A stretch of DNA of 44,034 bases from Mediterranea sp. (in: CFB group bacteria) (GCA_031259755.1 JAIRKY010000128.1:1-44034); one strand, 5' to 3'. Positions 9,022-19,756 are shown, counted from the stretch's first letter. Made by a program: numbers and translations. Notes: generated by a model not told the origin, from the sequence alone.

Positions 9022-10503
9022 ATGAAACACTGTTATTTCGCCGTAGACCTGGGCGCTACCAGCGGCCGTACGATCCTTGGCGCGTTCGCCGGAGACAAGC
9101 TCGAACTGGAAGAAGTCAATCGCTTTCCCAACCGGTTGATCGAAGTACAAGGCCACTATTACTGGGACATTTACGAGCTTTACCGCCATGTTGTCGAGGG
9201 GCTGAAGATGGCCGCCTCACGCGGCGCCGGCATCACCTCCATCGGGATTGATACCTGGGGAGTGGACTTCGTCCTTGTGGGCAAAGACGGTCATTTCCTC
9301 CGTCAGCCCTACGCCTATCGCGACCCGCATACCACCGGCGCTCCACAGAGATTCTTCGATCGTATGCCCAGTGGCCGCGTGTATGAACTGACCGGCTTGC
9401 AAGTCATGAACTTCAATTCGCTCTTCCAGTTCGATACGTTGCGCCGCAACCACGACAGCGCGCTTGCCGCTGCAGACAAGATACTCTTTATGCCCGATGC
9501 CCTTTCCTATATGCTGACCGGCGAAATGATCACCGAATATACCATAGCAAGCACATCACAACTCGTCAACGCGCGCACCCGCAAGCTCGAACCCGAAATG
9601 CTGGGAGCCGCCGGCCTGACGGCAGACCACTTCGGCCGTTTTGTTTATCCGGGCGAAAAGACAGGCGTATTGAGCAAAGACGTACAGCGGCAAACGGGCC
9701 TCGGGGCGATCCCGGTCGTCGCTGTGGCCGGGCACGACACCGCCTCTGCCGTCGCCGCCGTTCCCGCACTTGGCGAAGACTTCGCCTACCTGAGCAGCGG
9801 CACCTGGTCGCTGATGGGGGTAGAAACCACGGAGCCGGTGATCAACGAAGAAAGCCAAGCGCTTAACTTCACCAACGAAGGCGGCGTGGAGGGAACCATC
9901 CGCGTATTGAAAAACATTTGCGGTATGTGGCTACTGGAACGTTGCCGGAACGAATGGGGCGAATGTTCGTACCCCGAACTGATCGCCGGGGCGCAAGCGG
10001 CAGAGCCTTTCCGTAGCGTCATCAATCCGGACGCGGACGTATTCGCCAACCCCGCGAATATGGAAGAGGCTATTCGCCGCTATTGTAAAGAGAGCGCCCA
10101 GCCTGTACCCGAAACACGCGCGCAGATCGCGAGATGTATATTCGAAAGCCTGGCGCTACGCTATCGTGAGACGCTCGATAACCTTCGTAAACTCACGTCA
10201 CGTTCGCTCTCTTCACTGCATGTGATCGGCGGCGGAAGCCGGAACGACTTGCTGAACCAATTCACCGCCAACTCTACCGGAGCGACCGTCTACGCCGGGC
10301 CATCCGAAGCGACCGCTACCGGTAATGTCATGATACAGGCCATAGCTGCCGGAGACGCTCCGGGCGTCGGCGAGATGCGTAAGATCATCAACCGCTCCAT
10401 ACCTCTGGCCGCCTTCGAACCGGAAGATAAAGAACAATGGGACGAGGCGCACCTCAAATGGAAGGAGATGAGGAGGAAAGAAGAGAAGGAAGTATTCATT
10501 TAA
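9022..10503 (+). CDS. rhaB: L-rhamnulokinase (start at MKHCYFAVDLGATSGR)
   Basis: FGGY kinase motifs; immediately upstream of L-rhamnose isomerase. Confidence 0.95.
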   Translation: MKHCYFAVDLGATSGRTILGAFAGDKLELEEVNRFPNRLIEVQGHYYWDIYELYRHVVEGLKMAASRGAGITSIGIDTWGVDFVLVGKDGHFLRQPYAYRDPHTTGAPQRFFDRMPSGRVYELTGLQVMNFNSLFQFDTLRRNHDSALAAADKILFMPDALSYMLTGEMITEYTIASTSQLVNARTRKLEPEMLGAAGLTADHFGRFVYPGEKTGVLSKDVQRQTGLGAIPVVAVAGHDTASAVAAVPALGEDFAYLSSGTWSLMGVETTEPVINEESQALNFTNEGGVEGTIRVLKNICGMWLLERCRNEWGECSYPELIAGAQAAEPFRSVINPDADVFANPANMEEAIRRYCKESAQPVPETRAQIARCIFESLALRYRETLDNLRKLTSRSLSSLHVIGGGSRNDLLNQFTANSTGATVYAGPSEATATGNVMIQAIAAGDAPGVGEMRKIINRSIPLAAFEPEDKEQWDEAHLKWKEMRRKEEKEVFI

Positions 10504-10517
10504 ATAAATAACATATC

Positions 10518-11774
10518 ATGAAAGAAGAACTGATCAAGAAAGCGTATGATGTAGCCGTAGAACGCTATGCGGCGATTGGAGTTGACGTAAACAGGGCCAT
10601 GGATGAACTGCAAAAGATCTCCATCTCCCTTCATTGCTGGCAAGCGGACGACGTTGCCGGATTCGAATCTTCCGGTGAATTGACCGGTGGCATTCAGGCT
10701 ACAGGTAATTATCCGGGTAAAGCGCGTAATATCGACGAGCTGAGGCTGGACGTGTTGAAAGCGGCCTCGTATATCCCGGGAACACACCGGTTGAACCTGC
10801 ACGAGATCTATGGTGACTTCGGCGATAAGTTCGTCGACCGCGACCAGGTCGAACCCGCACACTTCGAAAGCTGGATGCAATGGTCGAAGATGTACAACAT
10901 GAAACTGGACTTCAACTCCACCTCTTTCTCCCATCCCAAATCGGGCGACCTGTCCCTGTCTCATCCGGACAAGGCGATCCGTGACTTCTGGATCGAACAC
11001 ACCAAACGTTGCCGCAGGATCGCCGAAGAGATGGGTAAACGCCAGGGCGATCCGTGTATCATGAACCTGTGGGTGCACGACGGAAGCAAGGATACCACCG
11101 TAAACCGCATGAAATACCGCGCGCTGCTGAAAGATTCCCTGGATCAGATCTTCGCTACCGAGTACGGGAACATGAAAGACTGCATCGAATCGAAAGTATT
11201 CGGTATCGGCCTGGAAAGCTACACGGTGGGGTCGAACGATTTCTATATCGGATACGGTACGAGCCGCAACAAGATCGTAACGCTGGACACCGGACACTTC
11301 CACCCAACGGAAAGCGTCGCGGATAAGATCTCATCCCTGTTGCTTTATATCCCTGAGATCATGCTCCACGTGAGCCGCCCGGTTCGCTGGGATAGCGACC
11401 ACGTAACCACCATGAATGACGATACGTTGGATCTCTGCAAGGAGATCGTTCGTTGCGACGCGTTGGATAAAGTGCATATCGGCCTTGACTACTTTGACGC
11501 AAGTATCAACCGTATCGGCGCTTATGTCGTGGGTAGCCGCGCCACACAGAAATGCCTGATACAGGCCTTGCTCGAACCGCTCGCCACGCTACGCGAATAC
11601 GAAGCTAACGGACAAGGTTTCGAACGCCTGGCGCTGCTTGAAGAATCTAAGTCGCTTCCCTGGAACGCTGTATGGGATATGTTCTGTTTGAGGAACAATG
11701 TACCCGTTGGCGAGGAATTTATTCCTGAGATACGGAAGTACGAAAAAGAGGTAACCGGCAAGAGGGGTTTATAG
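10518..11774 (+). CDS. rhaA: L-rhamnose isomerase
   Basis: Full-length; SISLHCWQADDVAGFE, LDFNSTSFSHPKSGDLSLSHPD. Confidence 0.97.
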   Translation: MKEELIKKAYDVAVERYAAIGVDVNRAMDELQKISISLHCWQADDVAGFESSGELTGGIQATGNYPGKARNIDELRLDVLKAASYIPGTHRLNLHEIYGDFGDKFVDRDQVEPAHFESWMQWSKMYNMKLDFNSTSFSHPKSGDLSLSHPDKAIRDFWIEHTKRCRRIAEEMGKRQGDPCIMNLWVHDGSKDTTVNRMKYRALLKDSLDQIFATEYGNMKDCIESKVFGIGLESYTVGSNDFYIGYGTSRNKIVTLDTGHFHPTESVADKISSLLLYIPEIMLHVSRPVRWDSDHVTTMNDDTLDLCKEIVRCDALDKVHIGLDYFDASINRIGAYVVGSRATQKCLIQALLEPLATLREYEANGQGFERLALLEESKSLPWNAVWDMFCLRNNVPVGEEFIPEIRKYEKEVTGKRGL

Positions 11775-11839
11775 TTTTAATTTTCATCCTCCGCAGGCGA
11801 ACTTAATACTCAGGACTTAAAACTATAAACTTAAAAACC

Positions 11840-12874
11840 ATGAACACGCTGATAGGTTTAGTGATCATAGCTATTGGGAGTTTCGGACAAAGCAGTTCGT
11901 ACGTGCCCATCAATAAAGTAAAAGAATGGAGCTGGGAAAGTTTCTGGCTCACCCAGGGCGTCTTCGCCTGGTTGGTTTTCCCGTTTCTGGGAGCCTTGCT
12001 GGGCGTACCCGAAGGAAGTTCGCTCTTTGAACTCTGGGGGGCCGGCGGCGCTACGAGAGCCATTGTGTACGGTGTATTGTGGGGTATCGGAGGCCTGACC
12101 TTCGGCCTGAGCATGCGCTATCTGGGTGTGGCCCTGGGGCAGAGTATCTCTTTGGGAACTTGTGCGGCCTTCGGTACGCTCCTTCCGGCTATCCTTGCCG
12201 GTAAAGACCTGTTCACCGGCGCGGGAGCGCTGTTGCTTATAGGCGTATGCATTACGTTGGCGGGTATTGCTGTTATCGGTTATGCCGGAAGCCTCCGTTC
12301 TAAGCACATGACCGAGGAAGAAAAGAGGGCCGCGGTGAAAGACTTCGCGTTGACAAAAGGATTGCTTGTGGCTTTGTTGGCAGGGGTGATGAGCGCCTGC
12401 TTCGCTCTTGGGCTGGAGGCCGGCGCACCTGTTAAAGAAGCTTCTATCGCCGGCGGCGTGAAAACCTTGTATGCCGGTTTGCCGGTTATCTTCCTGGTGA
12501 CTTTCGGCGGTTTCCTGACCAACGCGGCCTACTGTATCCGGCAAAACATAAAGAACAGGACCGGAAAAGAGTACTTCGCCGTGAAAAGCAAGGTATTGGT
12601 GAACAACTTACTGTTTTGCGCCTTGGCCGGTGTGCTATGGTATTCGCAATTCTTCGGGCTTGAAATGGGTAAGAGTTTCCTGACCGGCAGCCCTGTGTTG
12701 CTCGCTTTCTCATGGAGCATCCTGATGTCATTGAATGTAACGTTCAGTAATGTTTGGGGTATTCTGCTGAAAGAGTGGAAAGGCGTTAGCGGTTCGACGA
12801 TAGCCGTATTGGGCTTCGGCTTGTTGGCGCTGATCTCGTCCATCATTGTTGTAGCTATGGCGCAACAAGCATAG
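11840..12874 (+). CDS. rhaT: L-rhamnose/H+ symporter
   Basis: Multi-TM protein; SSYVPINKVKEWSWESFWLTQGVFAW typical of RhaT; operon context. Confidence 0.95.
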   Translation: MNTLIGLVIIAIGSFGQSSSYVPINKVKEWSWESFWLTQGVFAWLVFPFLGALLGVPEGSSLFELWGAGGATRAIVYGVLWGIGGLTFGLSMRYLGVALGQSISLGTCAAFGTLLPAILAGKDLFTGAGALLLIGVCITLAGIAVIGYAGSLRSKHMTEEEKRAAVKDFALTKGLLVALLAGVMSACFALGLEAGAPVKEASIAGGVKTLYAGLPVIFLVTFGGFLTNAAYCIRQNIKNRTGKEYFAVKSKVLVNNLLFCALAGVLWYSQFFGLEMGKSFLTGSPVLLAFSWSILMSLNVTFSNVWGILLKEWKGVSGSTIAVLGFGLLALISSIIVVAMAQQA

Positions 12875-12915
12875 AGTTTATTAACCTCAGAAAACTATAA
12901 ACTTAAAACTCAAAT

Positions 12916-13725
12916 ATGAAATCAATCTTAGACAACCGTCCCGGACTCGCGCGGGAGGTAAACAGAGTGGCTGAAGTGGCCGGATACCTTTGGCAAAAAG
13001 GGTGGGCGGAACGTAACGGTGGCAATATCACGGTGAATGTGACCGAATTTGTTGACGACGAGATCCGCCGGCTGCCTCCGATCGGTGAAGTGAGACCTAT
13101 AGGGGTGACGTTGCCTCACTTGAAAGGTTGCTACTTCTATTGCAAAGGAACCAACAAACGTATGCGCGACCTGGCGCGTTGGCCTATGGAGAACGGTTCG
13201 GTTATCCGTATCCTGGACGATTGCGCCAGCTATGTGATCATAGCCGATAATCCGGTGGCTCCTACCTCCGAACTTCCTTCCCATCTTGGCGTGCACAATT
13301 ATCTGACCGGCGCCGGTTCTCCTTTCAAGGCGGCTGTGCATACCCATCCTATTGAATTGATAGCGATGACGCATAGCCCGAAATTCCTTAAAAAAGATGC
13401 CGCTACACGGGTATTGTGGAGCATGATCCCCGAAACCAAGGCGTTCTGCCCCCGCGGTTTGGGTATTATTCCTTATGAATTGCCAAGTTCCGTGCAGTTG
13501 GGTAATGCCACCATCAAGGAACTGGAAGACTACGATGTCGTAATGTGGGAAAAGCACGGTGTGTTTGCCGTTGACTGTGACGCGATGCAGGCTTTCGACC
13601 AGATCGACGTGTTGAACAAATCAGCTTTGATCTATATCGCGGCCAAGTCTATGGGCTTTGAACCGGACGGCATGTCGGATGAGCAGATGCAAGAAATGAC
13701 TGTCGCTTTTAATCTTCCGAAATAA
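12916..13725 (+). CDS. rhaD: Rhamnulose-1-phosphate aldolase
   Basis: Class II aldolase/adducin motifs (WAERNGGNIT, HTHPIELIAMTH, WEKHGVFAV). Confidence 0.95.
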   Translation: MKSILDNRPGLAREVNRVAEVAGYLWQKGWAERNGGNITVNVTEFVDDEIRRLPPIGEVRPIGVTLPHLKGCYFYCKGTNKRMRDLARWPMENGSVIRILDDCASYVIIADNPVAPTSELPSHLGVHNYLTGAGSPFKAAVHTHPIELIAMTHSPKFLKKDAATRVLWSMIPETKAFCPRGLGIIPYELPSSVQLGNATIKELEDYDVVMWEKHGVFAVDCDAMQAFDQIDVLNKSALIYIAAKSMGFEPDGMSDEQMQEMTVAFNLPK

Positions 13726-13729
13726 TCTT

Positions 13730-13737
13730 TATCTTTG
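13730..13737 (+). promoter_or_regulatory. Putative -7 element (TATCTTTG) for the AraC-family regulator
   Basis: TATCTTTG between rhaD stop (13725) and regulator ATG (13766). Confidence 0.6.
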
Positions 13738-13765
13738 CCATGCGGAGTACCAGAAAAGCACACGT

Positions 13766-14671
13766 ATGGCAAAGAATTATAATGATCCGGGCGTAGAATT
13801 TAAGTACCTTATTGTTAATGACATGGACCGTAAGTTTGGCCTATGGGTCAATACTGTGGGCTTTCAGGCCATTCAGCCCAATTCTCCCTACCCGTTGAAA
13901 GACCACCCTTCCGGTTATTACTTTAACACGCAGAAAGGAAGGGTGCTCCGTGAGTACCAGATCGTATATATTACCAAAGGGCGCGGACTGTTCCGCTCTG
14001 ATTCTACACCCGAAAAACAAGTTTGTAAAGGCCGCCTGATGGTGTTATTTCCCGGGCAATGGCATACCTATTGTCCGTTGCAGGGAACCGGATGGAATGA
14101 GTACTATATTGGCTTTGAAGGGTTTATGATAGACGATCTGGTTAAAAACACTTTCCTCTCCAAGGATAACCAGATCCTGGAAGTCGGACTTAACGAAGAG
14201 CTGGTAAGCTTGTTCTCACGGGCTATTGAGATCGCGGAGAACGATAAGATATCCGCGCAGCAGTATCTTTCGGGAATCCTGCTCCATATTATCGGTATGA
14301 TCCTTTCCATCTCCAAAAACAAGATCTTTGAAATTGGCGATGTCGATCAGAAGATCGAGCAGGCCAAGATCATTATGAATGAGAACGTTTTTAAGAACAT
14401 CGATCCCGAAGAGCTGGCCATGAAACTCAATATCAGTTATTCATGGTTCCGCAAAGTGTTCAGGGATTACACCGGTTATGCTCCGGCTAAGTACTTCCAT
14501 GAATTGAAACTTCGTAAGGCCAAACAGTTGTTGATCGAAACTTCTCATTCCGCAAAGGAGATTTCCTTTATGCTGGATTATAAATCAACGGAACATTTCT
14601 TTTCGCTATTTAAGAAACGGACGGGATTTACCCCCTTGGAATATCGTACGTTCGGAAGGGGAACCGAATAA
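13766..14671 (+). CDS. AraC-family transcriptional regulator, probable rhamnose regulator (RhaR-like)
   Basis: N-terminal cupin-like sensor, C-terminal double HTH (SYSWFRKVFRDYTGYAPAKYFHELKLRKAKQLL...); adjacent to rha genes. Confidence 0.92.
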   Translation: MAKNYNDPGVEFKYLIVNDMDRKFGLWVNTVGFQAIQPNSPYPLKDHPSGYYFNTQKGRVLREYQIVYITKGRGLFRSDSTPEKQVCKGRLMVLFPGQWHTYCPLQGTGWNEYYIGFEGFMIDDLVKNTFLSKDNQILEVGLNEELVSLFSRAIEIAENDKISAQQYLSGILLHIIGMILSISKNKIFEIGDVDQKIEQAKIIMNENVFKNIDPEELAMKLNISYSWFRKVFRDYTGYAPAKYFHELKLRKAKQLLIETSHSAKEISFMLDYKSTEHFFSLFKKRTGFTPLEYRTFGRGTE

Positions 14672-14672
14672 A

Positions 14673-15941
14673 TTATAACACTCTGATCCCGTCCGGCAGA
14701 ACCATGCCGCGAATACGCCAATCTCGCGGATAAAGATTATTGGCGCGGTCGCACACATTCTTCACAAATCCCAACGGGATACTTCTGTATGTTACAAGTA
14801 CATAGCCACGGGGAACTGAGGCGTCAAGCACAATAGCTTCCTTACGCAAATAAGCGATAGCCTGTTCGTAGGTCAATTCACAAGCCGGATATAAACCGGA
14901 CGGCAACGTCGAACTCATGGCTCGCGCATGTGACGGAAGGATATCTTTCCCTTTCTGCGTCCCAGGCTCCACACCCGAAGGCTTTATCACCCGAAGCCGC
15001 TTATGCAGGATAGCCTCCCTGTTGCCGGAACAACCCGAAGGTTTCCCTCCCTCCTTACGTAGAACCGCCAGGAAGAAACCTTCTCCTTTTGTTTTGTGCG
15101 GCAGAAAACGGTAAACCGGAAACGCATCATTAAACAGGTTGCCTGTAACATTCCACTCCACAGGAACATCTACACGCAAAGCCTCAGCGCCAAATTCCTC
15201 CATCATCCAGTAAACATTCTCTTCGTTTTCCTTTATATTATATGTGCATGTACTGTAAATCAATAAACCGCCCGGCTTGAGGCAAGGCCAACCGTCGGCA
15301 AGGATACGCCGTTGGCGACGCCAACAGACTTCCACATTCTCCGGGCTCCACGCGCTGATTGCGCCGGGATCTTTACGGAACATACCTTCACCCGAACAGG
15401 GTACGTCGGCAAGAATTACATCGAAGAAACCTTCAAGCCCCTTAAAATCAGCCGGATCATTCCGGGTTACCACTACATCGGGATGCCCCCACTTTATCAC
15501 ATTCTCAACCAGAACCTGAGACCGGTTACGGATCACCTCGTTGGCTACCAGCAGGCTGCCATCGGGCGATAAACTCCTCATAAGCGTGGTTTTCCCGCCG
15601 GGAGCAGCGCAAAGGTCCAACATACAAACCGGATCAACAACGAATTGCCGCATCACCTGTTCGAGAAACATGGAAGAAGCTTCCTGAACGTAGTAACAAC
15701 CGGCATGAAACAGCGGATCGAAAGTAAAGCTCAGGCGTTGATCGAGATAGTAACCCTGGCTGCACCAAGGCACGGACTCGAAGGTCTCCATATTAAGAGA
15801 CGGGGATACCTTATCTCGCTTAAAGGGATTCAAACGAATACTGACAGGCGCTTCTTTCGCCAATGCGGCAACCAACCCCTTATACTCCTCTTCCCCCAAT
15901 AACGCGCGTGACTGTTCCGCAAACCCTATAGGTAAATTCAT
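14673..15941 (-). CDS. RsmF/NOL1-NOP2-type RNA m5C methyltransferase (start at MNLPIGFAEQ)
   Basis: LCAAPGGKTTLM, DVPCSGEGMFRKDP, YSTCTYNIKENE. Confidence 0.93.
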   Translation of the reverse strand: MNLPIGFAEQSRALLGEEEYKGLVAALAKEAPVSIRLNPFKRDKVSPSLNMETFESVPWCSQGYYLDQRLSFTFDPLFHAGCYYVQEASSMFLEQVMRQFVVDPVCMLDLCAAPGGKTTLMRSLSPDGSLLVANEVIRNRSQVLVENVIKWGHPDVVVTRNDPADFKGLEGFFDVILADVPCSGEGMFRKDPGAISAWSPENVEVCWRRQRRILADGWPCLKPGGLLIYSTCTYNIKENEENVYWMMEEFGAEALRVDVPVEWNVTGNLFNDAFPVYRFLPHKTKGEGFFLAVLRKEGGKPSGCSGNREAILHKRLRVIKPSGVEPGTQKGKDILPSHARAMSSTLPSGLYPACELTYEQAIAYLRKEAIVLDASVPRGYVLVTYRSIPLGFVKNVCDRANNLYPRDWRIRGMVLPDGIRVL

Positions 15942-16049
15942 CTTTTCGTCCGTTGTGACCACAAATATGAAAATTATTTCTTCTCTTTGCAACTTTCAGC
16001 GTAATTAACTACGTCTAATCACAAAGAAACAAAAAACTCAAAGATAATT

Positions 16050-16616
16050 ATGAAACGAATAACTTTACTATTTATCGCAATTATCGCCTGCCTCGTTATA
16101 GCAGCGGCGCAAGCTGACACCAGTGCAATTCAGCAATCACTGACCAATACCCGAATTGAGTACACCGACACTTCCGCTAATCCGGATCACATTGAACGTA
16201 AAACCTCAAACAACCATGAGTCCTTCTCACTGGATTTCCTTTTCAATCCTAATCTGATCCCTATCACAACTATAGTATGTATATTCGGACTGACCATGTT
16301 CATTGTATTTATCAGCTACTATTTCAAGTACAAAAACAAAAAAGCCAGATATAAGCTGGCAGAACAGGCGCTCGCCGCCGGACAACCCATACCGGAAGAA
16401 TTCTTCAACGAAAAAGCCGGGCATTACATCCTACAGAAAGGCATTGCCGATATCTTCACAGGTATAGGACTATTCATCTTCCTATGGGGCATTACAGAGG
16501 AATTCAGCATTGGATGCATCGGACTGCTGATCATGTTCACGGGATTCGGGAAATTAGTGATCCACTACACGAGCAACAAAAGGAAAGAGATAAAGAAACC
16601 GGATAACAAAGAATGA
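16050..16616 (+). CDS. Small membrane protein with signal peptide/TM helices (DUF6249-like), ECF operon member
   Basis: N-terminal signal sequence, three hydrophobic stretches; 4-bp overlap with downstream sigma factor. Confidence 0.75.
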   Translation: MKRITLLFIAIIACLVIAAAQADTSAIQQSLTNTRIEYTDTSANPDHIERKTSNNHESFSLDFLFNPNLIPITTIVCIFGLTMFIVFISYYFKYKNKKARYKLAEQALAAGQPIPEEFFNEKAGHYILQKGIADIFTGIGLFIFLWGITEEFSIGCIGLLIMFTGFGKLVIHYTSNKRKEIKKPDNKE

Positions 16617-17164
16617 GTCAACTCAATGATATATCGTTGGTCGCACAGGTCGTGGCGTTTAAAAACACCAAGGCCTTCGATCAATTGGTAAAGAAATACC
16701 AGTCGCCCGTCAGGCGATTCTTTCTGAACCAGACCTGCGGCGATAGCGAATTGAGCGACGATTTAGCCCAAGACACGTTTATTAAAGCATATACCCATAT
16801 CGCATCATTTAAAAACCTGTCCAGTTTCTCAACATGGTTATACAGAATTGCGTATAATATTTTTTATGATTATATTCGCAGTCGAAAAGATACGGTTGAC
16901 CTGGATAGCTATGAGGTAGACAGAATGTATAAGACCGAACAGGAAAACTTCGGCCAAAAACAAGACATCTACCAATCGCTTAAAACGTTAAAAGAGGTGG
17001 AACGAACCTGTGTCACACTTTTCTATATGGAAGGCGTCAGTATAGATAAGATCGCTGAGATCACCGGATGCCCTCCGGGAACGGTGAAATCGCATCTGTC
17101 GAGGGGAAAAGAAAAGTTAGCAACGTATTTAAAACAAAATGGTTATGACGGAAACGAGCGATAA
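16613..17164 (+). CDS. ECF RNA polymerase sigma factor
   Basis: Region 2 (DDLAQDTFIKAYTHIASFKNLSSFSTWLYRIAYN) and region 4 (EVERTCVTLFYMEGVSIDKIAEITGCPPGTVKSHLSRGKEKL). Confidence 0.95.
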   Translation: MSQLNDISLVAQVVAFKNTKAFDQLVKKYQSPVRRFFLNQTCGDSELSDDLAQDTFIKAYTHIASFKNLSSFSTWLYRIAYNIFYDYIRSRKDTVDLDSYEVDRMYKTEQENFGQKQDIYQSLKTLKEVERTCVTLFYMEGVSIDKIAEITGCPPGTVKSHLSRGKEKLATYLKQNGYDGNER

Positions 17165-17471
17165 ACTCCTGAAACAGTTTTTCAGTGAACATAAACAAGA
17201 AATTGACGACAACGGATTCTCCCGGCGGGTCATGAAAAGCCTACCGGATCGTAGTCTGAGGACATCCGGCGTATGGACAACATGCTGTGGAACGCTGGCT
17301 CTCATCCTGTTCTTCACGCTCGGCGGCCTGCAAGCCATAGGCGGCGCCTTACGTGAAATATTCACGTCAATAATACAACACGGAGCAACCAACCTTGATC
17401 TCAAATCATTGCTGATAACAGCCACCGTACTCTTATTCTTCGGCATACGCAGCATAGTAACCGCGAATTAA
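17139..17471 (+). CDS. Small single/double-TM protein, possible anti-sigma-like partner
   Basis: Overlaps the 3' end of the ECF sigma gene; short cytosolic N-terminus (GFSRRVMKSLPDR) then hydrophobic segments. Confidence 0.6.
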   Translation: MVMTETSDKLLKQFFSEHKQEIDDNGFSRRVMKSLPDRSLRTSGVWTTCCGTLALILFFTLGGLQAIGGALREIFTSIIQHGATNLDLKSLLITATVLLFFGIRSIVTAN

Positions 17472-17483
17472 AATTTAAACGTT

Positions 17484-18746
17484 TTGAGAATATTCATCAT
17501 CTTATTTCCACTCCTTTTTGTTGGGAACGCCCAAGCGCAAGATAGCTTGACTATACAAAAAGGAGTAGAAAATGTTGTATTAAGCAGTGACTCGATCGTT
17601 CGCCGCTACCTCATCGAATCGGGTATATCAATCAAAGAGGGCAACACAGTCAAATTGCTAAAAAGCGGCACGGAAAAATTCAACGACTTGTTTCTAACCG
17701 TAAAACAAGCCCGGCATCATATACACATGGAGTATTTCAATTTCCGGAATGACTCAATTGCCGGAATATTATTCGGGATCCTTGCCGGGAAAGTTAAAGA
17801 AGGAGTGGAAGTACGTCTGATATTCGACGCTTTCGGCAATTCTTCAAACAACCGGCCATTAACAGGGAAACATCTCAAAGCCATACGGGAAAGTGGAATT
17901 GAGATCGTAAAATTCGACCCGATCAACTTTCCTTATATCAACCATGTGTTTCATCGCGATCACCGAAAGATCGTTATCATTGACGGACACATCGGATATA
18001 CGGGAGGCATAAACATAGCCGACTACTATATTAAAGGACTACCCAAGATCGGAGAATGGCGTGACATACATGTCCGCATCGAAGGGAGCGCCGTTCATGA
18101 CTTACAAAAGGTATTCCTGGACATGTGGGAAAAAGAAACAAAACAGAAAATAGAAAGAGACGCCTCCTACTTCCCGCCCTTCGCACCGGATGAAAACGGA
18201 AAAGACGTAGCGATTATCGATCGCAGCCCAAGAAGATCACCCAAACTGATGCGCCGTGTATTTGCTAAATCCATCCACGCGGCGCGACATAAGTTACAGA
18301 TCATCAACCCTTACTTCGTACCGACAAAATCAATCAAAAACGAGATCAGGAAAGCGCTTGAGAGAGGAGTGGATGTTGAGATCATGATCTCATCTAAATC
18401 GGACATTCCTTTCACCCCGGAAGCTACGTTCTACATTTCACATAAACTCATGAAAAGAGGAGCGAAAGTGTATATGTATGACGGCGGGTTCCATCACTCC
18501 AAAGTGATGATGATAGACGAATCCTTCTGTACCGTCGGCTCTACCAATCTGAGCAGCCGCGGCCTGCGCTATGATTATGAAACCAATGCGTTTATCTTCG
18601 ACAAAGAGACGACCCAGGAGCTGATCGATGTGTTCGAAGAAGACAAGGAAGAGAGTACCATAATGACGCCGGAAGGATGGAAGAAACGCTCCAAATGGAA
18701 ACGCTTCGCCGGCTGGTTCGCTCATCTATTCACCCCATTCATATAG
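17484..18746 (+). CDS. Phospholipase D / cardiolipin synthase-like protein with N-terminal signal peptide (TTG start)
   Basis: Two HKD motifs (HRKIVIID, HSKVMMID...GSTNLSSRG); N-terminus MRIFIILFPLLFVGNAQAQ reads as a signal peptide. Confidence 0.88.
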   Translation: MRIFIILFPLLFVGNAQAQDSLTIQKGVENVVLSSDSIVRRYLIESGISIKEGNTVKLLKSGTEKFNDLFLTVKQARHHIHMEYFNFRNDSIAGILFGILAGKVKEGVEVRLIFDAFGNSSNNRPLTGKHLKAIRESGIEIVKFDPINFPYINHVFHRDHRKIVIIDGHIGYTGGINIADYYIKGLPKIGEWRDIHVRIEGSAVHDLQKVFLDMWEKETKQKIERDASYFPPFAPDENGKDVAIIDRSPRRSPKLMRRVFAKSIHAARHKLQIINPYFVPTKSIKNEIRKALERGVDVEIMISSKSDIPFTPEATFYISHKLMKRGAKVYMYDGGFHHSKVMMIDESFCTVGSTNLSSRGLRYDYETNAFIFDKETTQELIDVFEEDKEESTIMTPEGWKKRSKWKRFAGWFAHLFTPFI

Positions 18747-18961
18747 CGGCAACGCGCCGCGTTAACGCATCCGGACAGCCCAACGCGAGAATCGAAGAAG
18801 CTGACTGCGAAACTTACGATCCGTTTCAGGGAGTGCGGTAGATATTGTTTTCAGCAATAGTGGATAGGCAAGCTTCCCTTTGAACAAAAATCCTGCTTTT
18901 TTAGGGGCTAATAAAGAATTTTTTCTCACATTTGCAGATAGTACACAACGAGCAAATTATT

Positions 18962-19756
18962 ATGAAACAATATCTGGATTTACTGGACAGGACGCTCAAA
19001 GAAGGAGTAGAGAAAGAAGACCGGACAGGAACAGGAACAATCAGCGTATTCGGACACCAGATGCGTTTTGACCTGAACGAAGGATTCCCATGCCTGACCA
19101 CCAAGAAACTTCACCTGAAATCCATCATTCATGAGCTTCTGTGGTTCCTGAAAGGAGATACCCATGTTAAATACCTGCAAGACAATGGCGTGCGCATCTG
19201 GAATGAATGGGCGGACGAAAACGGAGACCTGGGACACATCTACGGATACCAATGGCGTTCCTGGCCGGACTATCAGGACGGACATATCGATCAGATCACA
19301 GAGGTTATCCAGACCATCAAAAGTAATCCCGATTCACGCCGGATGCTGGTAAGCGCATGGAATGTGGCAGACCTGAACAACATGAACCTGCCTCCTTGCC
19401 ACATCCTCTTCCAGTTCTATGTAGCCAACGGAAAACTAAGCCTGCAACTCTATCAACGTAGCGCGGACATATTCCTGGGTGTACCGTTCAACATCGCCTC
19501 TTACGCGTTGCTGCTGCAAATGACGGCTCAGGCCACCGGACTACAAACCGGAGAGTTTATACATACATTGGGAGACGCTCACATTTACCTTAACCACCTG
19601 GAACAAGTGGAACTCCAGTTAAGTCGCGAGCCAAGAAAACTTCCCTGTATGAACCTGAATCCCGAAGTAAAGGATATCTTCGAGTTTAAATTTGAAGATT
19701 TTGAACTGACGGATTACGACCCTCATCCACATATCGCGGGCAAGGTGTCCGTATGA
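18962..19756 (+). CDS. thyA: Thymidylate synthase
   Basis: Full-length Thy[12 protein letters not shown] catalytic motif. Confidence 0.98.
   Translation: MKQYLDLLDRTLKEGVEKEDRTGTGTISVFGHQMRFDLNEGFPCLTTKKLHLKSIIHELLWFLKGDTHVKYLQDNGVRIWNEWADENGDLGHIYGYQWRSWPDYQDGHIDQITEVIQTIKSNPDSRRMLVSAWNVADLNNMNLPPCHILFQFYVANGKLSLQLYQRSADIFLGVPFNIASYALLLQMTAQATGLQTGEFIHTLGDAHIYLNHLEQVELQLSREPRKLPCMNLNPEVKDIFEFKFEDFELTDYDPHPHIAGKVSV

Noticed and set aside
10500-12544. Minus-strand ORFs 10500-11303 and 11858-12544 opposite rhaA and rhaT
   Set aside because: Antisense to well-identified genes; no independent coding evidence.
18747-18900. Possible gene remnant or small RNA between the PLD gene and thyA
   Set aside because: No recognisable coding or structured signal; aacgcgccgcgtt has too short a loop to be a hairpin.
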